Shown piece by piece: positions 28,248 to 35,778 of a stretch of 64,000 nucleotides of DNA (position 1 is its first letter; the number at the start of each line of letters is the position of its first letter). Under the pieces are notes generated by a model, which was given only the letters and a program-made list of their open reading frames with translations, searched no databases and had not been told where the DNA came from. The position numbers were made by a program, and so were the translations under genes. Origin of the DNA: CAVOHU01 sp963817885. GTDB lineage: Bacteria; Acidobacteriota; Vicinamibacteria; Vicinamibacterales; JAKQTR01. The stretch lies in contig CAWFQE010000012.1 of NCBI GenBank assembly GCA_963817885.1, positions 62,001-126,000 of the forward strand, given 5' to 3'.

Positions 28248-29576
28248 ATGATCGCTGACGACCCGACTGCACCGGATGGCGCAACCCGCGCGGAAGATCC
28301 AGGCGGAGAAGTCCGCTCGTGGTGGCTGGTCCGACTGCGCTGGGGCTCGGTCGCGGGCAGGGTCCTGATCATCCTGGCGTCGTGGCAGAGCGTGCAGATG
28401 GCCGGGGCGACCATCGTGCTGCCGGGCCTGGCGCTCGCGATGGTCGCATCGAATGTCGCCTTGTGGCTCTGGCTGCGCAGGCGGCGGGCGGTCTCCATCA
28501 CCTGGTCCGGGGCCATCCTCACCTTCGACATGCTGCAGCTCACCGCGTTGCTGCACTTCAGCGGGGGAGCGGCGAACCCGTTCAGCGTGTTCTATCTCGT
28601 CGACATCACGGCGGCCGCCGTCACGCTCGGCTCCCGGTGGACCTGGTTCCTGACGGTGCTGGGCGTGTCGGGGTATGCGGCACTCTTTGCCGCGCCCATG
28701 GCGACGATGGGCCCGCAGATGGACGTCGGCCACGGCGGACCCTTCAGCCGGCATCTCGCGAACATGTGGGTTGCCTTGACGCTCGCTGCTGCCCTGACGG
28801 CGTTCTTCGTCACGCGGCTGACGAGCAGCCTTGCCCTGCGGGACAGCGAAATCGCAGCGATGCGCGAAAGCGCGGCCCGCCGGGCACGTCTCGCGGCGCT
28901 GACGACGCTGGCGGCCGGAGCGGCTCATGAGCTGGCCACGCCGCTGACGACCGTGGCAGTCGTCGCCGGCGAACTGGAGCGGTCGATCGGATCTGCGCCG
29001 TTCGGCCCGGACGGGAAATTCGGCGACGATGTCCGCCTCATCCGGGCCGAGGTTCAACGCTGCAGGGACATCCTCGAGGAACTGGGGCGGCAAACCGGGA
29101 ACGCGGCGGGCGAGATGCCGGCCCGCTTTTCCATCGACGCGGCCGCGCGAGAGGTGATCGAGCGTCTGAAACCATCCGCCGCCTCTCGCGTGAGCCTGAC
29201 GACAATCGGCGGCGGCGTCGAGGCCTTCCTGCCGCGGCGTGCACTGACTCGGGTCGTCGTCAGCCTCATTCAGAATGCCCTGGACGCATCGACGTCCGGG
29301 CAGCAGGTCGAGGTCGAATTCCGGGCGGACAGCCAGTTTCACGTGCGCGTGCACGACCAGGGAGCCGGCATGTCGTCCGACGTGCTGGCCCGCGCCGAGG
29401 AGCCGTTCTTCACGACCAAGCCCGTCGGCCAGGGACTTGGCCTGGGGCTGTTCCTGGCGCGGAATTTCGCCGAGCAGCTCGGCGGCCGTCTCGACATCGC
29501 GTCAACCCCTGGGCAAGGCACGACCGCCCACCTGGACCTGCCGCTAGGCGTCGGTGACCATGACCAACCTTCCTGA
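28248..29576 (+). CDS. RegB/PrrB-type redox sensor histidine kinase
   Basis: This 442-residue membrane kinase has six predicted helices. The loop SGGAANPFSVFYLV near residue 104 resembles the GGxxNPF quinone-sensing motif of RegB. The H-box is LAAGAAHELATPLTTVAVVA near residue 222. A cysteine in EVQRCRDIL near residue 268 matches the redox-active cysteine of RegB. N and G boxes (NALDAS, DQGAGM, GLGLGLFLA) complete the ATPase domain. It starts 23 bases after the prenyltransferase and its end overlaps the regulator. Known RegB responds to oxygen and ubiquinone state and controls respiration and carbon fixation genes. The target regulon here is unknown. Confidence 0.83.
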   Translation: MIADDPTAPDGATRAEDPGGEVRSWWLVRLRWGSVAGRVLIILASWQSVQMAGATIVLPGLALAMVASNVALWLWLRRRRAVSITWSGAILTFDMLQLTALLHFSGGAANPFSVFYLVDITAAAVTLGSRWTWFLTVLGVSGYAALFAAPMATMGPQMDVGHGGPFSRHLANMWVALTLAAALTAFFVTRLTSSLALRDSEIAAMRESAARRARLAALTTLAAGAAHELATPLTTVAVVAGELERSIGSAPFGPDGKFGDDVRLIRAEVQRCRDILEELGRQTGNAAGEMPARFSIDAAAREVIERLKPSAASRVSLTTIGGGVEAFLPRRALTRVVVSLIQNALDASTSGQQVEVEFRADSQFHVRVHDQGAGMSSDVLARAEEPFFTTKPVGQGLGLGLFLARNFAEQLGGRLDIASTPGQGTTAHLDLPLGVGDHDQPS

Positions 29577-30114
29577 ATCGGCGCGCTCCCTGCTCATCGT
29601 CGAAGACGACGATCGTCTGCGCGGCCGCCTCGCGCTGGCGCTGCGCGACCGAGGATTCGAAACTCGCGAAGCCGGCGACTTCGACGGTGCCGTCCAGGCC
29701 GCCCGGGCGGACAGCCCCGAGTACGTGCTGGTCGATCTTCGGATGCCCGGTCCGTTGACGGGGCTGGACGTGATCCGCGAGATCAAGGCCATCGATCCGA
29801 CCACCGTCGTGGTCGTCCTGACCGGGTACGGTTCGATCGCGACGGCGGTGGAAGCCTTGCGGCTCGGGGCGTCCGAGTACCTGACCAAGCCTGCCGATGT
29901 CGACCAGATCATCGCGGCCCTGTCGCGCTCGGCGACGACTCCGCCAGCTCCCGGCGGACAGGACCAGGTGCCGTCACTGGCGCGGGTCGAGTGGGAGCAC
30001 ATCAACCGCGTGCTCGTCGACTGCGGCGGCAACGTCTCGAAGGCGGCGCGCCTGCTCGGGATCCATCGCCGATCGCTCCAGCGCAAGCTCAGCCGGTTTC
30101 CTGCCGCGCGCTGA
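29560..30114 (+). CDS. RegA/PrrA/ActR-type response regulator
   Basis: This is a 184-residue two-domain regulator. The receiver has the phospho-acceptor aspartate in VLVDLRMPGP near residue 53, plus LTGYGSIATAVEALRLGAS and LTKPADV. The C-terminal Fis-type helix-turn-helix reads GGNVSKAARLLGIHRRSLQR, which is near-identical in layout to RegA/PrrA. The start (ATG 29560 or GTG 29554) overlaps the kinase stop, so the pair is translationally coupled. It would bind DNA after phosphorylation by RegB. Confidence 0.87.
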   Translation: MTNLPESARSLLIVEDDDRLRGRLALALRDRGFETREAGDFDGAVQAARADSPEYVLVDLRMPGPLTGLDVIREIKAIDPTTVVVVLTGYGSIATAVEALRLGASEYLTKPADVDQIIAALSRSATTPPAPGGQDQVPSLARVEWEHINRVLVDCGGNVSKAARLLGIHRRSLQRKLSRFPAAR

Positions 30115-30169
30115 GCTGGAGCCAGGCCCCTAGCCTCTGGCCCCAAGCCTTCCAGCTACAACGGGAGCC

Positions 30170-30191
30170 CCCCCGGCTCTGCCGGGGGATT
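30170..30191 (+). terminator. hairpin after regA-like gene
   Basis: CCCCCGGC, loop TCT, GCCGGGGG forms a perfect 8-base-pair GC stem 55 bases after the regA-like stop, followed by ATTGTTAC. It could end the prenyltransferase-regB-regA transcript. The weak U tract lowers confidence. Confidence 0.55.
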
Positions 30192-30304
30192 GTTACAGCG
30201 CGCCGGCCGGGATGCAGCGTCGGACAACGGACGGGGTGATATGGCCCCTGACCCCGCTGTCCTCCGAGCGGGTTCGAATGGAGGCGAGTGTCCCGACTCG
30301 GCTT

Positions 30305-30523
30305 CTACGCGTCAGGCGCGGGCCTGGTGCGAATGTGAATGAGCGTGTAGGCGGGGCACCAGCCGAGGGCACCCGTCAGCAGCGGGACGAACCCGACGAC
30401 CTTCAGGACGGTGCCAAAGGTGCCAGCCACCACCCCTGCCCATCCCAGATAGAGCATCACGACTCCAATCGCCACGCGGATTGCCCGATCCCATCCGGCT
30501 TCGTTCATGAGTCCCATCATCAT
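30305..30523 (-). CDS. DUF2892 (YgaP-like) membrane protein
   Basis: The 72-residue protein has two helices (RVAIGVVMLYLGWAGVVAG and TVLKVVGFVPLLTGALGW) and ends with GWCPAYTLIHIRT, the conserved DUF2892 signature that also anchors the rhodanese YgaP. It stands alone and diverges from the small secreted protein gene. DUF2892 proteins are often found with sulfurtransferases, but none is adjacent here. The protein may start at the third methionine. Confidence 0.75.
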   Translation of the reverse strand: MMMGLMNEAGWDRAIRVAIGVVMLYLGWAGVVAGTFGTVLKVVGFVPLLTGALGWCPAYTLIHIRTRPAPDA

Positions 30524-30575
30524 CGACCTCCTGTGTCGTACTTGATGGATTCAGCAGATCCCGGGAACGTAACGT

Positions 30576-30593
30576 TTCGACCGTTTGGTCGAA
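30576..30593. promoter_or_regulatory. perfect inverted repeat, possible operator
   Basis: TTCGACC, 4-base loop GTTT, GGTCGAA forms a perfect 7-base inverted repeat between divergent genes. The ACCGTTTGGT core resembles sites of TetR-type repressors. No such regulator gene is adjacent, so this is only a candidate. Confidence 0.4.
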
Positions 30594-30793
30594 GACAACG
30601 ACGTGGTGGTCGAGATGTCGCTCGATCGCGGCCGGCCGGCTCGCCTCCGGTTTGACGATAACGTCTCGCGGCCCAGAGAGTTACGCGCGTCTTCCGGAGC
30701 GGGGCACATCTGGCGCCTCTCTTGCCCTTACCAGTCGCATCCAGCGCCGTCGCGCTGGGCGGTGCTCATGAAGTTGAGCGAGGAGAGAAAGCC

Positions 30794-31147
30794 ATGAAAA
30801 AGTCAGTTGTGCTCGCGTTGGTGGTCTTGCTGCTCGGCGCAGCGACCGCCATGGCCCAGACCCCGCAGAAGCCGGCCGTTCCGCAGCAGCCAGGCACTCA
30901 TGTCGGGCCGAACTTCGTCGATGCCAACGGTGACGGCATCTGCGACTTCTACCAGACGGGCACCCGCCCGGGACGCCAGGGAACTGCCCGCGGCGGATTC
31001 GGGCCGGGCGATGGCACCGGCAACCGCGGCATCGGGCCGAAGGACGGCACGGGCTTCGGCGCCGGTCACGGGCCCGGCGCAGCCGCCGGGCTGTGCGACG
31101 GGACCGGACCGAAGGGACCTGGCCGCGGCCGGGGGCCCCGTCGTTAG
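30794..31147 (+). CDS. small secreted Gly-rich protein with EF-like turn
   Basis: This 117-residue protein begins with a signal peptide (MKKSVVLALVVLLLGAATAM then AQ). Residues 40-55 read FVDANGDGICDFYQTGT, a calcium-binding-like loop of the dockerin/EF-hand type. The remainder is Gly/Arg/Pro-rich with repeated GPGDGTGNRG and GPKDGTGFG units. ATG 30794 follows AGGAG by 10 bases; earlier in-frame starts lack this. Similar short secreted proteins with NGDGICD occur in several phyla, with no known function. A terminator-like hairpin follows. Confidence 0.7.
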   Translation: MKKSVVLALVVLLLGAATAMAQTPQKPAVPQQPGTHVGPNFVDANGDGICDFYQTGTRPGRQGTARGGFGPGDGTGNRGIGPKDGTGFGAGHGPGAAAGLCDGTGPKGPGRGRGPRR

Positions 31148-31160
31148 CATTGCGAATTTC

Positions 31161-31193
31161 GGGGGGCGAGGCCGTCGCTTCGGCCTCACCCCC
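31161..31193 (+). terminator. strong GC hairpin after small secreted gene
   Basis: A GGGG..GAGGCCG arm, loop TCGCTT and CGGCCTC..CCCC arm can pair over at least 11 bases, 14 bases after the stop codon. No U tract follows, so this may be a stabiliser or attenuator instead of a true terminator. Confidence 0.5.
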
Positions 31194-31244
31194 TGCCGGC
31201 ACCGCGGGTTCAGCGACCCGCCCGAGGGAGCAGGGGACGCAGTC

Positions 31245-32489
31245 ATGATTCCTGGATTCGCCCGAACCGATCGAAGCACGTTACTACCCGCAGCACGCGC
31301 GCTTGTCCTGTGCCTGGGAATCGGAGCCGTTGGGGCTCGACTGGCGTTTGCACAGCCGGCGATCAGTGTTTCGCTCGGACAGAGCTTCGGCTCGGTCACT
31401 GCAAACGCGGAGGCCGAGAACGCCCTGCCAGCCAGAAGCGGCACGATCAAGGTCGAACAATTGCTGGCAGACAGCCGACTCAGGCTGTTCTACGGGCTGG
31501 AGGCGGGGAACTATGCCGTCGATGGGGACTGGCAGTTTCTGCTGCACACGGGCGGCGCCACCTACTCTCAGCGATTGGGCAAGGATTCCCCGCACACGAT
31601 CTATGTGTCAGCGCTCGGCAGCTGGCGCTCCAATGGGGCAGCGTGGGCAACGGCGAACTACAGGTCGGCGGCGATTCGCACCAGCCTGGAGTTGAAGCCT
31701 GGCGAGATCTTCACCGGCCGCGCCGGATATCGGGTCGAACGAAGGATCTTTCCGGGGCTGAGCGCCCAGTCTCAGACCGAGCAGGACGGATTCATCAGCG
31801 TGCTGGCGAGCCTTCCGACCCGAACGACTCTTATCGGCGAGGTCCATGTCGGCAGCAAGTCGTACGGATCGACGGGTGAATCCAGCCCGGCTGCGAGCAT
31901 CACGGACCCCGCGCCAGGACGTGGGACGGGCACGGGCCGCAGCATCGGCTGGCGATCCGGCAGTCCGATCTCGATGCCGCCGGCTGAATCGGGGCCCTCC
32001 GGCCAGGTGACGTGGATGGGGCGCGTGGCTCAATCGCTGTCGGACCGGACCGGCGCTATCTTCCAGGCGACGAGGCGCACCACCTTCGGACGCCTGCCGG
32101 GCCAGGTGCTCGTGACCCCGGCGCTGTTCTCGGAGGACGGCGTCTACGACGATCCATTTGCGTCGAACGAGTCGGAACTCACCGCAGCCCTCAAGCACCA
32201 CTTTGCGAGTGGAATGGCGATTGAAGGCAGCGTCAGCGCAGTACGACGCGACTTCAACAACCTGGTCCCTCTGACCTCGAGCGGGGAGATTCTGCCTGGC
32301 GAGCCGCTGCGGAGCGATCGGCTCTCGCGCCTCAGTGCCTTGTGGCGGGTACCGGTGTTGCCGCAGAAGACCGGTCCGCTCGGCGTCGAACTCCACTTCG
32401 ATTACCAGTTCATCAGGCATCGGTCCAATGACGCGGCGGCGAACTACTCGTGGCACTCGTTCGGGCTGGGGCTGTCGGTGAGCTACTGA
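31245..32489 (+). CDS. outer-membrane beta-barrel-like protein
   Basis: The 414-residue protein has a signal peptide (residues about 10-35, ending LAFAQ) and alternating beta-strand sequence throughout. It ends LGLSVSY, with the C-terminal aromatic residue typical of outer-membrane barrel proteins recognised by BamA. I start at ATG 31245 after GGGAGCAGGGGA. The frame is open further upstream but that part lies across the previous gene in another frame. No enzymatic motif is visible. It precedes a sigma-54 two-component pair, but by 200 bases, so linkage is weak. Function unknown. Confidence 0.65.
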   Translation: MIPGFARTDRSTLLPAARALVLCLGIGAVGARLAFAQPAISVSLGQSFGSVTANAEAENALPARSGTIKVEQLLADSRLRLFYGLEAGNYAVDGDWQFLLHTGGATYSQRLGKDSPHTIYVSALGSWRSNGAAWATANYRSAAIRTSLELKPGEIFTGRAGYRVERRIFPGLSAQSQTEQDGFISVLASLPTRTTLIGEVHVGSKSYGSTGESSPAASITDPAPGRGTGTGRSIGWRSGSPISMPPAESGPSGQVTWMGRVAQSLSDRTGAIFQATRRTTFGRLPGQVLVTPALFSEDGVYDDPFASNESELTAALKHHFASGMAIEGSVSAVRRDFNNLVPLTSSGEILPGEPLRSDRLSRLSALWRVPVLPQKTGPLGVELHFDYQFIRHRSNDAAANYSWHSFGLGLSVSY

Positions 32490-32693
32490 TGATGCGCAGG
32501 ATTGTGGCACCCGCTCTCCCCGGCGTCGCACGCGGGCTCACCCTGGCCACGTGTGAGCTCCAGGATCCAGCGGCGGGCCGATTCAAGCGCTCGCCGTCGA
32601 TTTGACGAAGATCCATTCGCGACGTAGGCTGGCGCGAGTTCGCGTGGAGGTTCGTGTTCGCCGCCTCCGGCGTCATCCGACTGGGCAAGCCGC

Positions 32694-34406
32694 ATGCCGA
32701 AATTTCTGCGTGGTATCTCGCCTCTCTTGGCGGCCAGCCTGGTGACGGCTGCCGGCCTGGTGCTGGTCGGATGGTTTGACTACAGCGCCACGCGGACCGA
32801 GTTGCTGAGGCTCCTGAGGGACCAGGCGACGTCACTTCGGCAGACGGTGGCTGCCGCCGCACGATCAAATGAAATGGCAGGCGCGCAGGCCGAGCGGCAG
32901 GTCGTCGAGCGGCTGCTGGACAACGCTCGCCTGCTCGTCGAGCTGGACCGCCATGGGTTCCTGAACGCCAGCGTGCTAAACGAGATCGCCGCAAAGAACC
33001 GTCTGTTTCGGGCGACGGTGATCGGTCCCAACGGGTCCCGCGAGATGTGGGGCGGGCCCGCCGGCGGACCGGGCGGCCCGCCGGCAGGACGGGGATTCGG
33101 CGGCGCGCTCGTCCAACGGCTCCTCGATGGCCGCGAGCCCGAGGCCGTGAGCGAGCTCCACGACGCGCGGTGGGGCGGGGGCGCGCGGATCGCGGCCGGT
33201 GTCCGTCGTTCGGGCGGCGGCGCCATCGTATTGAATGCAGACGCCACCGACGTGGCGGCCCTGCAGCGGCAGACCTCGCTCGACAGTCTCGTCAACGACA
33301 TCGTGGCCTCGACCGGCGGCCTCGCATACCTGATGGTCAACGGTCGGGGGCTCAGTGTCGCGCATGGCGAATTGCCGCCGGACTCCGACAGCTCCGTCCA
33401 GCCCGACGCGGTCAGCCGCCCGCCGGCGACCCCGGTCGAACGCGAAATCGTCGTGAACGAGCGACCCGTGCTCGATCTGTCCGGCCCGTTGGAGCTTGGA
33501 TCGACGGGGACGGCGGTGATCAGGCTGGGCCTTCGGCTCGACACCCTGCGACAGGCGGAGCGCCGACAGGCCGTGCGGGTGGGCATTTCGCTGCTGGGCG
33601 CCCTCGGGCTGGCCCTGCTCGCCTTGTGGTCGCTCTGGTTGCGAAAGGCCTACGGGAGGCTGAGCGCCAGGCATCAGCTCGCCGAGGCAGCGCTGCGCCG
33701 GCGGGACAGGCTGACTGCCATGGGCGAGCTTGCCGCGACGGTGGCCCATGAGGTGCGAAACCCCCTCAATGCGATCGCGATGAGCGCGAAGCGTCTGCGC
33801 CGCGAGTACCTGGAAGTCGCGCCTCCGGCCAATGAGCAGGATCGCGAGGACATGGGACAGCTGCTTCGCGTGGTCGAACAGGAGACACAGCGGATCAACG
33901 GAATCGTGCAGCAGTTCCTCGAGTTCGCGCGCCCGCCCCGCCTGGTCCTGCAGCGCGCCGCCCCGGCGGAGATTGTCCGCTTGTCTGTGAGGGCCTCTGC
34001 CGACTACGCCGCCGCTCGCGAGGTGACGCTCGAGGAGACAAGTATCGATAGCGCGGATCTGGCCATCGATCCCGGCCAGATTCGCCAGGCGGTCGACAAC
34101 CTCGTGCGGAACGCGATTGAAGCGACGCCTCCCGGCGGACGCGTCACGGTCGCCGGCCGCTCGACGCGGGAGAGCTACGCGATCGAGGTGCGAGACACCG
34201 GGCCCGGCATCGACGCCGACACCCTTCCGAAGATCTTCGACCTGTACTTCACGACCAAGGCAAATGGATCCGGCGTCGGGCTGGCCGTGACCCAGCACAT
34301 CGTCAGTGCGCACGGGGGCACAATCGAGGTGGAGTCGGCGCCAGGGGCCGGGACCTGCATGGTCCTGCGCCTTCCGGTGTCCCGACCGGAGGTGGGGCGT
34401 GTCTGA
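32694..34406 (+). CDS. NtrB/ZraS-like membrane sensor histidine kinase
   Basis: This 570-residue kinase has an N-terminal helix (residues 9-27), a periplasmic domain of about 260 residues with a Gly/Pro-rich loop near residue 120, a second helix near residue 297, and then H-box ELAATVAHEVRNPLNAIAMS near residue 344. N box NLVRNAIEA, DTGPGID and GSGVGLAV complete the ATPase. The layout, with a sigma-54 activator overlapping its 3' end, matches NtrB/ZraS/AtoS-type pairs. The extracytoplasmic signal cannot be deduced. Confidence 0.83.
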   Translation: MPKFLRGISPLLAASLVTAAGLVLVGWFDYSATRTELLRLLRDQATSLRQTVAAAARSNEMAGAQAERQVVERLLDNARLLVELDRHGFLNASVLNEIAAKNRLFRATVIGPNGSREMWGGPAGGPGGPPAGRGFGGALVQRLLDGREPEAVSELHDARWGGGARIAAGVRRSGGGAIVLNADATDVAALQRQTSLDSLVNDIVASTGGLAYLMVNGRGLSVAHGELPPDSDSSVQPDAVSRPPATPVEREIVVNERPVLDLSGPLELGSTGTAVIRLGLRLDTLRQAERRQAVRVGISLLGALGLALLALWSLWLRKAYGRLSARHQLAEAALRRRDRLTAMGELAATVAHEVRNPLNAIAMSAKRLRREYLEVAPPANEQDREDMGQLLRVVEQETQRINGIVQQFLEFARPPRLVLQRAAPAEIVRLSVRASADYAAAREVTLEETSIDSADLAIDPGQIRQAVDNLVRNAIEATPPGGRVTVAGRSTRESYAIEVRDTGPGIDADTLPKIFDLYFTTKANGSGVGLAVTQHIVSAHGGTIEVESAPGAGTCMVLRLPVSRPEVGRV

Positions 34407-35778
34407 AGCGGTCATCCTGATTGTCGACGACGAAGCGACGCAGCGGGAGGTGCTGGCCGGATTCCTCCGGAAGCGGAAGTTCGAGGTGGTGCAGGCGGCG
34501 AGCGTGGACGAAGCGCTCCGCGCGGCGTCGGTGAGGACCATCGACATGGTACTGACCGATCTCAAGATGCCGGGTGGGAGCGGGATCGATCTGGTGCAGG
34601 GCGTTCACGCCATCAATGCCGACGTTCCGGTGATCGTGATGACGGCGTTCGGCACGGTGGCGAGCGCGGTCGATGCCATGAAGCGTGGGGCGGCCGACTA
34701 CCTGACCAAGCCCATCGATCTCGACGAGCTCGAGGTGCTCGTCGCGCGGACCCTCGAGCGCCGGGCCCTGGTGTCCGAGAACAGGGAATTGCGTCAGCAG
34801 GTCGAGACCCGCTACCGACTGGCCGGGCTCGAGACGTCGAACGCGGCCATGGCCGAGGCCATCAACACGGCCGCACGGGCCGCCGCCAGCCGCGCGACCA
34901 TCCTCATTCGCGGCGAGAGCGGAACCGGGAAGGAACTGCTCGCACGGGCCATTCACTACGCGAGCCCTCGCGCGAAGGGTCCGCTGGTGGCGGTGAATGT
35001 CGCGGCCCTGCCCGAGACACTGCTGGAATCCGAGCTGTTCGGCCACGAGCGCGGGGCGTACACCGGCGCCGATCGCGAACGGCGGGGGCGATTCGAGCTG
35101 GCTGACGGGGGCACGCTGTTCCTGGATGAAATCGGCGACCTGCCGCGAGGGACCCAGGTGAAGCTGCTCCGCGTGCTGCAGGAGCAGACCCTCGAGCGCC
35201 TCGGGGGATCGCGAACGATCAAGGTGGACGTGAGAATCGTCGCAGCCACCCATCGCGACCTCGATGCCATGGCGCGCGCCGGCGAATTTCGGGAGGACCT
35301 CTACTATCGCCTCAACGTCGTGTCCATCGAGATTCCGCCCCTCCGAAATCGCCGCGAAGACATCGCGCTGCTGGTCGACCAGTTCCTGAGGCGGTTCAAG
35401 GCGGAAGGCGGATCGCGGGTCGAGGGCATCTCCCGGGAAGCGATGGACCTCCTGTCCAGGTACCACTATCCGGGAAATGTCCGCGAACTCGAGAACCTGA
35501 TCCACCGGGCGGTCGTCCTCGCCCGCGGAACGATGATCACGACGGCCGACCTGCCCGTGCATGTCGCCGACCTGCAGGCGGAACAACGGACCGGCGACGT
35601 CGCCTTCGTTCAGCGCGTCGGCGAATTCGAACGCGCGCTCATCGTCGAGGCCCTTGGTGAGGCGAATGGCGTGCAGACCAGGGCCGCCCGGACTCTCGGG
35701 ATGAGCGAGCGCCACCTCCGCTACAAGCTCCGCAAGTACGGCATCCAGCCCGAACAGCTGGCGAACCGGCAGAGTTAG
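34399..35778 (+). CDS. sigma-54-dependent response regulator (NtrC family)
   Basis: This is a 459-residue three-domain activator. The receiver has its aspartate in MVLTDLKMPGG near residue 54. The AAA+ domain has Walker A GESGTGKELLAR, the sigma-54 contact loop GAYTGA and Walker B GGTLFLDEIGDL. A Fis-type helix-turn-helix ends the protein (TRAARTLGMSERHLRYKLRK). GTG 34399 overlaps the kinase stop and starts directly at the receiver fold. The gene overlaps a convergent M1 peptidase stop by 4 bases. It would activate RpoN promoters on a signal from the partner kinase. Confidence 0.88.
   Translation: MSEAVILIVDDEATQREVLAGFLRKRKFEVVQAASVDEALRAASVRTIDMVLTDLKMPGGSGIDLVQGVHAINADVPVIVMTAFGTVASAVDAMKRGAADYLTKPIDLDELEVLVARTLERRALVSENRELRQQVETRYRLAGLETSNAAMAEAINTAARAAASRATILIRGESGTGKELLARAIHYASPRAKGPLVAVNVAALPETLLESELFGHERGAYTGADRERRGRFELADGGTLFLDEIGDLPRGTQVKLLRVLQEQTLERLGGSRTIKVDVRIVAATHRDLDAMARAGEFREDLYYRLNVVSIEIPPLRNRREDIALLVDQFLRRFKAEGGSRVEGISREAMDLLSRYHYPGNVRELENLIHRAVVLARGTMITTADLPVHVADLQAEQRTGDVAFVQRVGEFERALIVEALGEANGVQTRAARTLGMSERHLRYKLRKYGIQPEQLANRQS

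Noticed and set aside
28248..29576. RegB-like kinase as a plain NtrB-type sensor
   Set aside because: The AAHELATPL H-box, GG..NPF loop and RCRDIL cysteine together point to RegB instead.
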